A stretch of 64,000 bases of DNA, taken from NCBI RefSeq assembly GCF_000312025.1, contig NZ_HE978595.1:77273-141272 (forward strand). Direction: 5' to 3'. Source of the stretch: Peptoniphilus timonensis JC401 (lineage in GTDB: Bacteria > Bacillota > Clostridia > Tissierellales > Peptoniphilaceae). Within the stretch, counting starts at the first letter, position 1. Each line of letters starts with the position of its first letter. The translations under genes and the position numbers were made by a program. Positions 57,926-64,000 of the stretch are shown here, one piece after another. The notes under the pieces were generated by a model. The model was given only the letters and a program-made list of their open reading frames with translations, was not told where the DNA came from and searched no databases.

Positions 57926-58602
57926 ATATTTTTCTGCAATTTTTATATTTAATTCTTCTCCAAGGCTTCCATAGATTTCTTGATACTCTTCGTAGACATT
58001 TTTTAGTCTATTTAAATTGAAATCTATTGCCTCCTTATCGTCTAGCATATCCAACTGATTTAGTGGAAATCTATCAAATAATATTGAAATTTCTATTTCT
58101 AAATCATCTCTCATATACTGAAGCTTTTCATCACTTATATCTAATTCTTCTGGCTTTTTTTATTTAAAAAGCTTTCGAGGCCCTCTCTATCACAATTTTT
58201 AAAATACTCTCTTGCCTCATCAAAATCTTCCAAAGGAAAATCGTAAAGCCTTGGGCTGTAGTGAAAAATAACTTCTCTAAATAAATCTTCTATTATTTTT
58301 CTGTCATCATCACTTATAAGTGGGGCTTTATTTTCAATTTTTTCTTCTTCATTTAGTTCAGAAAAATCTTTTTTAAATTCTTCATCTGCCTTTTTTTGGG
58401 CAAGTTCTGGAGAAAGTTTGTCCAAAAGTCTCAAATTTCTCCTAAGCTTTCTTATGCTGAGGTTTAAATTATCTACATAAGATTCTAATTCTCCAAAAAT
58501 TTCCCTGTACTTTTCATCGGTTTTTGGAATTAAATTTATCAAGGTATCTTCCTTAACAAAAATAAGTTCAGATACCAAAAATTTTAAATAGTTTCTTTCC
58601 AT
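57914..58602 (-). CDS. Uncharacterised helical protein, frameshifted in this sequence
   Basis: Two ORFs (58141-58602 and 57914-58114) join into 229 aa when one base is added to the T7 run at 58155-58161: ESFLNKKKPEELDISDEKLQ leads into YMRDDLEIEISILFDRFPLN. It is soluble, highly charged and mostly helical (LNLSIRKLRRNLRLLDKLSPE), with no recognised motif. It is last in the four-gene operon that starts with the radical-SAM protein at 61254, 29 bases after the papain-like gene. Confidence 0.6.
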
Positions 58603-58631
58603 AAAATCACCCTATCTGGTCTTAAACTCTA

Positions 58632-59237
58632 TTACAAATTCCTATCTAAGTCAATGTCAAAGACATTGTAAGAAAAAATTGGAAGGCTCAAAAATCCATT
58701 TAAGTCATTGTAGTCAATATAAGATTTTTCCTTATTCCAACCGTCATAAACGTGTAGAAACTTAACTTTCATGCCCCTAAATTTGTAAACTGAATATCCC
58801 GAAATAACTAAAGAGTGATTTTTATAATAACCTGAAGCTAAATTCATAAGTAGTGGCCTAAAGTTATCTATCTCATCTTTTACATGAGAATAAAAATTTC
58901 CTAAATAAACGCCTCTTGCCCTTATGGGAATATTATTTCTCTTAAAGTAAATATTTGCAATGTGGGAGATAAAAACTGGAAGAGTTCCATATTTTTTGAA
59001 GTAGCCATTTCTTTTTGCAATTTCAAAAACTTCTTCGTAGACCTTATTTTTGTCAATGTCCTTAAAATAATAAGTTATCACCCTAGTTAAGCTTGTAATG
59101 GTGCAGTTATTTAATCCAGCCTCAAAATCTCTTTGCAAAAAATCTGGCAAATCAATCTCACTAGCTTCGATGAACTTTGCTCCGGGATAATTTTTTTCTA
59201 TATAAGTATTTAAGTTTGCAATTCTATTTTTTTCCAT
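58632..59237 (-). CDS. Papain-like/C39-type cysteine peptidase-like protein without signal peptide
   Basis: 201 aa. A catalytic-type Cys is in LNNCTITSLTRVITYY (near 45), a His in KNHSLVISGYSVYK and an Asp in LHVYDGWNKEKSYI, the order Cys-His-Asp of papain-like folds such as C39 and bacteriocin-processing domains. It has no signal peptide or membrane segment, so it should act in the cytoplasm. Family membership is inferred from the spacing and motifs, not from clear similarity. RBS GGGAGG. Confidence 0.6.
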   Translation of the reverse strand: MEKNRIANLNTYIEKNYPGAKFIEASEIDLPDFLQRDFEAGLNNCTITSLTRVITYYFKDIDKNKVYEEVFEIAKRNGYFKKYGTLPVFISHIANIYFKRNNIPIRARGVYLGNFYSHVKDEIDNFRPLLMNLASGYYKNHSLVISGYSVYKFRGMKVKFLHVYDGWNKEKSYIDYNDLNGFLSLPIFSYNVFDIDLDRNL

Positions 59238-59289
59238 CTTTTCCTCCCAAGATACTTATACCCCTTGAAGAAAGTTTTATTAATATAGC

Positions 59290-60017
59290 TTATTTTTTTA
59301 GCCTATTCATCTCTGGGAGATTCTTCCAATATTTTTTTGGCATATTTTGCATCCTCAATTTTTCATTTTTTCTCTCATCTATGGCGACTGCATCGTAAAA
59401 GGAGATCCAAAGATCCACATAAGCATCTTCTGATTTTAAATTTTCATTCATTTCAAATTTAAAAAATTCTCCCCTTTCGCCGTTATAGATAACTGCCTTA
59501 TCACGTCTTAAATCTGCAATTACAAATTTTTCATTTACAAGCCTGCTCTTAAAGTGTCTGTAAATAAAAAATAAAATGTCATTTTGTGGTTCAAACTTTG
59601 CAAATAAAATTCCTTCTTTTTCATCAAAGCGAAGTAGCCCCTTGAAAGAATGAATTTCTCCAGAAACTCTCTTTAATAAATCTCTAAATTGAATTACATC
59701 TCCATCTGCACTTTCCAAATAATTAAATCCATGGATGTATAATTTTTTAGAGTCTTTGCAATGGCTATTTCCTTTTTATCACTAGAAGAGGCAAAAACTT
59801 TTAGAATGCTGTCATAAAAGGAATAGGAAAAGTTTTTTATGATAGAATTTTTTACTCGTCTCGCCTTATCTAATTCAGTAGTGCATTTTATCCTGTCCTT
59901 TATAAAATCTATTTGCTGAGACCTTTTTGTTATTGTGTCTACTTCTTCTAGGACCTTATAAGCATTAAAAATTACAGTAAATAATCCCTCAATGCTTCCA
60001 TCATATATATAAATCAT
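59290..60017 (-). CDS. DUF4130/TIGR03915-type protein, partner of the radical-SAM protein, frameshifted in this sequence
   Basis: One base is missing in the T6 run at 59743-59748; adding it joins the two ORFs into 242 aa. YDGSIEGLFTVIFNAYKV at the start, IHGFNYLESADGDVIQFRDL and VSGEIHSFKGLLRF, then FVIADLRRDKAVIYN and KKYWKNLPEM, match the family that is found beside the radical-SAM/HhH protein and is annotated as probable DNA metabolism. The biochemical role is not established. It starts 7 bases after the radical-SAM stop. Confidence 0.85.
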
Positions 60018-60024
60018 AATTTAT

Positions 60025-61254
60025 TCAGTCAAAAAAACTGAGTTGTTCGCCTCCTTCTCTTTCTAGGATTAAGGACCTCAAGGCTTCTTTAGAGTCAAAA
60101 TTTTTCCCATAATATTTTCCCGAAACTGTTATAAAATTTATGGCTCTCTTTGTGGAAATCTTAAGTTTTTTTAAATCTTCAAAGGTCAAATTAAAAGATC
60201 TCCTCGCCCTTACAATTTTTCTCGCAGACCTTGGACCAAAACCAGGGACTTTTAAGAGTTCCTCAAGACTCGCCTTATTTATTTCAAGGGGATCCTTATA
60301 ATTTTCTATTGCCCAGTCCATTTTCGGATCTATATTTAAATCAAAGTCCTTTTTACTTTCGCTTAAAAGTTCTCCAGCCTTAAATCCATAAAATCTAAGT
60401 AAAAAGTCTGCCTGATAAATCCTGTGTTCCCTTAGAAGTGGTGTCTTTACACTTGGCAATTTGGAATCTTTTCTAACAGGAACATAGGCAGAATAATACA
60501 CTCTTTTTAACTTGTAATCATCATAAAGACTTTGAGACCTTTTTAGCACGTCTCTATCGTGAATGTCACCTGCTCCAACAATCATCTGACTTGTTTGACC
60601 TGCTGGCAAAAATAAATCTTTTTTCGAAAACTTTTTATATTTTTTCTTTTCTAGTTTATTAATTTCTAAGGTTTTTGAAACTAAATCCATGGGTCTTGTT
60701 ATTTCTTCGATACTTTTTTCAGGTGCCAAAAGAGCAAGACTTTTTTCAGTTGGAAGTTCTATATTTATGCTCATCCTGTCCACATATTTGCCAAGTTCTC
60801 TCAAAAGATCTTGACTTGCACCTGGAATTGCCTTCATGTGAATGTATCCATTAAAATTTTCTTCCTGACGTAGTTTCTTTGCAACTTCAATTAATTTTTC
60901 CATGGTGTAATCGCAGGATTTAAAAATACCAGAGGACAAAAATAAACCTTCTATGTAATTTCTCTTATAAAAATTTATGGTCAAATCCACTACTTCATCA
61001 ACTGTAAATGCCGCTCTTTTTGAATCAACACTTCTTGCATTGATGCAGTAGTTGCAGTCATAGATGCAGTGATTTGTAAAAAGTATTTTTAATAAGGATA
61101 TACACCTTCCATCTTCTGACCAAGAATGGCAAATTCCACTAGGACTTGCATTTCCAAGACCCTTATTATTTTTTCTATTTGATCCAGAAGAAGAACAGCT
61201 TACATCATACTTTGCAGCATCTGATAAAATTCTAATTTTTTCCCTTAATTCCAT
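60025..61254 (-). CDS. Radical SAM protein with C-terminal helix-hairpin-helix (TIGR03916 type, putative DNA modification/repair)
   Basis: 409 aa. The family N-terminus AKYDVSCSSSGSNR and GLGNASPSGICHSWSEDGRC is present, then the cluster motif CIYDCNYC (CX3CX2C) and GLFLSSGIF. The C-terminus has a DNA-binding HhH, LLKVPGFGPRSARKIVRARR. The pairing with a DUF4130 protein is well known, the function is not. First gene of the operon 61254-57914. Confidence 0.9.
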   Translation of the reverse strand: MELREKIRILSDAAKYDVSCSSSGSNRKNNKGLGNASPSGICHSWSEDGRCISLLKILFTNHCIYDCNYCINARSVDSKRAAFTVDEVVDLTINFYKRNYIEGLFLSSGIFKSCDYTMEKLIEVAKKLRQEENFNGYIHMKAIPGASQDLLRELGKYVDRMSINIELPTEKSLALLAPEKSIEEITRPMDLVSKTLEINKLEKKKYKKFSKKDLFLPAGQTSQMIVGAGDIHDRDVLKRSQSLYDDYKLKRVYYSAYVPVRKDSKLPSVKTPLLREHRIYQADFLLRFYGFKAGELLSESKKDFDLNIDPKMDWAIENYKDPLEINKASLEELLKVPGFGPRSARKIVRARRSFNLTFEDLKKLKISTKRAINFITVSGKYYGKNFDSKEALRSLILEREGGEQLSFFD

Positions 61255-61371
61255 ATTACCACCAAATTTATTTTATCATTGAAACTTACGTTTGTAAACA
61301 AATATTCTTTTCCTTTTTATATCTTGGTCCTCTCTTTTAGTTTTTCTTTTAAGAATTTTTTCCACAAAAAA

Positions 61372-61389
61372 ATCTGCCCGAGAGCAGAT
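61372..61389 (-). terminator. Terminator of the phosphate transporter gene
   Basis: ATCTGC-TCTCGG-GCAGAT on the minus strand followed by TTTTTTT. Confidence 0.8.
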
Positions 61390-61437
61390 AATTTTTTATT
61401 ATTTTATTTTTAATATTAATTATTTTTACAAGTTATT

Positions 61438-63036
61438 TTAATTTGCAAGCTTGCTGGCATTAGAAATGTAAGATGAAATTCTTTCCATGGCTGCCAAAGT
61501 TTTTTCGTAGAGAAGACCAGATTCTGGATTACAAATTTTTTCTCTCATTCTAAGCATGTGATTGTTTCTAAAGTTAGATGCTTCTTTTTGGACAAGTTCA
61601 TTGGATTCACGCATAAAGGTAATTCTCTCGTCCTTATCTAATTTGTCAATAGCAGAGTGGAACATCTTCTCAATGATTGAATTAATTTCTCTTAATTCTT
61701 CAAAAGTCATGTCTGTAAATTCAAGTTTTTCATCATACTTTAGTTTTGCAACTTCGGCAATATTTTTGGAGTGATCCCCAATTCTTTCCATATCTCTTGA
61801 AATTCTAAGATAATTTGCAAAGTTTGCAGAAGTTTTTTCATTCATAGAAAGACCTAAGGAGTCAATTATAAAGGCTGAAATTTGTTTGTTTAAGTAATTT
61901 ATTACTCCTTCTCTTCTAAAGATTTCATCGTATTTTTCTTCATCAAATTCACTTAATAAGCTAACTGAAGATTCGTAGTTCATAGTAACAATATCTAATA
62001 GTCTTCTGATTTCTGCCTTTACATCTGTAAAAGTTGCCGGTGCATCCTTTACAACGTTTAAGTTTATATATTGTAAAGACATTTCTTCTTGTTCCTTGTC
62101 AATACCAGGGATAATCTTGAAGGATAAGTCCGCAAGTTTTTTAGAGAAAGGAATTAATAAAATTGTAGTTGCAATGTTAAAAGTAGTGTGCAAGTTGGCA
62201 ATTTCTGCTGCTGGCAAATCTCTTGAAAAACCCTTTATTATTTCGTCTATAGGTACAAATAGTGAAATAGTTACGAAAATAATTGTTCCTATGATATTGA
62301 ATAGAACGTGAACTAAAGCAGTTCTTCTGGCATTTTTGGAAGATCCAACAGATGATAAAACTGAAGTGACACAAGTACCAATGTTAAATCCTAGAATAAT
62401 ATACATTGCTGAATGTAGTGTTATTACTCCTTGATTTGAAATGGCTTGCAAGATACCAAGAGAAGCCGAAGATGATTGCAACAAAGCTGTTATGGCAGTA
62501 CCTGCTATTACTCCTAAAAATGGATTGTCAAACTTAGTCATCAAAGTTACAAATCCAGGATAGTCTCTTAGTGGTGCCATAGAGTCACTCATAAATTGCA
62601 TACCCATAAATAAGAAACCAAGTCCTATTATGGATTGACCTACATATCTTTTCCTCTTGTTTTTGGAGAAGGTATTTAGCAAGAATCCTACAAAGGCAAT
62701 TATAGGTGCTAAAGTAGAAATGTTTAGGGCAACTAATTGACCAGTGATTGTTGTACCAATATTGGCGCCCATAATAATTCCAACAGACTGATAAATAGTC
62801 ATGAGTCCTGCATTTACAAAACCAACAACCATTACTGTAGTCGCTGAAGATGATTGGATAATTGCAGTTACACCAGCACCTACAAGTATTGCCTTAAAAA
62901 AGTTCGATGTCATTTTTTCTATGATAACTCGAAGCTTATCACCTGCGACTAATTCGAGGCCTGTACTCATCATTTCCATTCCATAGAGGAAAAGAGCAAG
63001 TCCTCCCAATAGTTCAATAAAATAATTAATTGACAT
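61438..63036 (-). CDS. Na+/phosphate cotransporter family protein (NptA-like) with PhoU-like tail
   Basis: 532 aa from ATG 63036 (MSINYFIELLGG); GGGAGG precedes it and the ORF opens at 63066. Two inverted transport units each carry the QSSS motif (AIIQSSSATTVMVVGF and ALLQSSSASLGILQAI). The C-terminal 210 residues are a PhoU-like helical domain (RDMERIGDHSKNIAEVAK). The family imports or exports phosphate with Na+; direction is not predictable. Confidence 0.93.
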   Translation of the reverse strand: MSINYFIELLGGLALFLYGMEMMSTGLELVAGDKLRVIIEKMTSNFFKAILVGAGVTAIIQSSSATTVMVVGFVNAGLMTIYQSVGIIMGANIGTTITGQLVALNISTLAPIIAFVGFLLNTFSKNKRKRYVGQSIIGLGFLFMGMQFMSDSMAPLRDYPGFVTLMTKFDNPFLGVIAGTAITALLQSSSASLGILQAISNQGVITLHSAMYIILGFNIGTCVTSVLSSVGSSKNARRTALVHVLFNIIGTIIFVTISLFVPIDEIIKGFSRDLPAAEIANLHTTFNIATTILLIPFSKKLADLSFKIIPGIDKEQEEMSLQYINLNVVKDAPATFTDVKAEIRRLLDIVTMNYESSVSLLSEFDEEKYDEIFRREGVINYLNKQISAFIIDSLGLSMNEKTSANFANYLRISRDMERIGDHSKNIAEVAKLKYDEKLEFTDMTFEELREINSIIEKMFHSAIDKLDKDERITFMRESNELVQKEASNFRNNHMLRMREKICNPESGLLYEKTLAAMERISSYISNASKLAN

Positions 63037-63141
63037 ATGTCCTCCCAAATTGTTTTTCAATTTCATCTTACAATATATTTATCTTTTTTTAAAGTAAAAG
63101 TAAAAATTTTGTAAAGAAATAGTAAAAATTTTCAAAAAAAA

Positions 63142-63204
63142 TAGACGGCTATAACTCGCTATAAGTTGAACATAAAAAACTTATAAATTCTTATTAACCG
63201 TCTA
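63142..63204 (-). terminator. Large hairpin terminator of the MFS gene
   Basis: TAGACGG pairs with CCGTCTA, and TATAAGTT with AACTTATA inside; T8 follows on the minus strand. Confidence 0.75.
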
Positions 63205-63213
63205 AACTTTATT

Positions 63214-64000
63214 TTATTTTAATTTGGAAACACTTAAATAAAATGGAATTGCAAGCACTTGAGCTAATATAGAAATCCCTATCATAAGTGGAATGGAAAC
63301 TGAATACAAAACTCCAAGTAACCAAGAACCCAAAAACCAAAAAATTCCAAAGGAACATTCAAAAATTCCATAACCACTTGCCCTATTTTTCTTGGGAACC
63401 ATAGAAGTTACTGCAGCTTTTAAAATAGATTCTTGTGCACCCATTCCAATTCCCCAAAGGACTAGACCAAACAAAATTGCCCCTTCACTTTTGATCCCAA
63501 AGATAAAAATCGAGAAGGGAGCAGATATTAAGGTTGAGATTACAAGAGCTTTTACGCCTTTTTTGTCGTAAATATGACCAAAAATAAGAGCAGCTATTGC
63601 ATCGACAAGCATTGCCCCTGCATATAAAAGTGGCAAAGTTTCTTTGCTTATGAGAGAAAGACCTGCAAGAGATTTTGAAATGTGCATAATTATAAGAGCG
63701 TAATCCATAAATCCAAAGGCAAAAAGAGAAATCCCAACTATATAATAGACAAAGGATTTTTTCATGACAAAGCTCTCGTTTTCCTTGGATTCAGGCTCAA
63801 AATGTTCTGGATTTGGAAATTTATTTTTAGTAAAAAATAAAAGTATAATAGTTATAAATCCAGGAATTGCCAAAAAAGCAAAACAAGTTCTGTAAATTTC
63901 AAAAGTAGATCCTTCAGTTTTAAATAACATCACAAGATAAAGAAAAAATGGACCTAGAAAGGCGCCAATTTGATCTAACATCTCTTGAATGCCAAAGGAT
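63214..64000 (-). CDS. MFS transporter, C-terminal part
   Basis: The frame is open to the window edge (SFGIQEMLDQIGAFLGP), so the gene begins outside; the ATG at 63981 is internal. The visible about 260 residues contain the end of the N-terminal half (DQIGAFLGPFFLYLV) and the six C-terminal helices, with GHIYDKKG between helices 8 and 9, an MFS motif A-like loop. Substrate unknown. Confidence 0.85.
   Translation of the reverse strand, partial: SFGIQEMLDQIGAFLGPFFLYLVMLFKTEGSTFEIYRTCFAFLAIPGFITIILLFFTKNKFPNPEHFEPESKENESFVMKKSFVYYIVGISLFAFGFMDYALIIMHISKSLAGLSLISKETLPLLYAGAMLVDAIAALIFGHIYDKKGVKALVISTLISAPFSIFIFGIKSEGAILFGLVLWGIGMGAQESILKAAVTSMVPKKNRASGYGIFECSFGIFWFLGSWLLGVLYSVSIPLMIGISILAQVLAIPFYLSVSKLK

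Noticed and set aside
1..64000. CRISPR arrays, phage genes, insertion sequences, rRNA and tRNA genes
   Set aside because: No regularly spaced repeats, transposase or integrase motifs, rRNA segments or tRNA cloverleaf/TPsiC signatures were noticed on either strand. A tRNAscan or IS search could still find something I missed.

Overview
The window is AT-rich DNA from a strictly anaerobic Gram-positive coccus-like Firmicute. The best fit is Peptoniphilaceae (Anaerococcus/Peptoniphilus/Finegoldia group). I base this on base composition, a class III ribonucleotide reductase, a flavodiiron protein, several radical-SAM enzymes and a sortase pilus island with very large CnaB-rich surface proteins. The assignment is from gene style; no rRNA, tRNA, phage, insertion sequence or CRISPR was seen.

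Layout. 1-8.3 kb: end of a glutamate-synthase-type flavoprotein, small redox/cupin genes, panC with a BASS transporter and a structured panC leader, nrdDG under two NrdR boxes, and a YoeB/RelB toxin-antitoxin pair. 8.3-28.5 kb: a pilus/adhesin island on the minus strand, read as giant adhesin (about 4,500 aa) > backbone pilin > second pilin > three sortases, with GC-rich hairpins between cistrons. 29-33.2 kb: a YknXYZ/MacAB-like ABC exporter. 33.3-36.2 kb: an NhaC antiporter and an AbiE toxin-antitoxin pair bracketed by two copies of its operator. 36.3-39.8 kb: an OpuC-type osmoprotectant ABC transporter. 39.9-46.8 kb: an encapsulated-ferritin-like protein with no encapsulin beside it, AI-2E exporter, radical SAM, nicotinate phosphoribosyltransferase, TtcA-like and FprA flavodiiron genes. 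46.9-47.4 kb: no protein gene, but a promoter, a structured body closed by a 13-bp long-range stem, and a terminator, which looks like an unassigned noncoding RNA of about 0.4 kb. 47.5-57.9 kb: ArsC-like, ClC, MATE, Nnr, AraC regulator, an MBOAT/SGNH O-acylation pair, LysR and PAP2 phosphatase. 57.9-61.3 kb: an operon of a radical-SAM/HhH protein, its DUF4130 partner, a papain-like protein and an unknown protein. The window ends with an NptA-like phosphate transporter and a truncated MFS gene.

A property of the whole window is that about ten genes are broken by single-base changes in A or T runs of 5-8. Each is restored by one base and then matches its family or gives an uninterrupted frame. 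Housekeeping genes (panC, nnr) are among them, so sequencing or assembly error is more likely than decay. I annotate the reconstructed genes and give each break point.

The strongest candidates for something new are the noncoding RNA at 46975-47391, the giant alternating-module adhesin, the panC leader RNA, and the four-gene radical-SAM operon.
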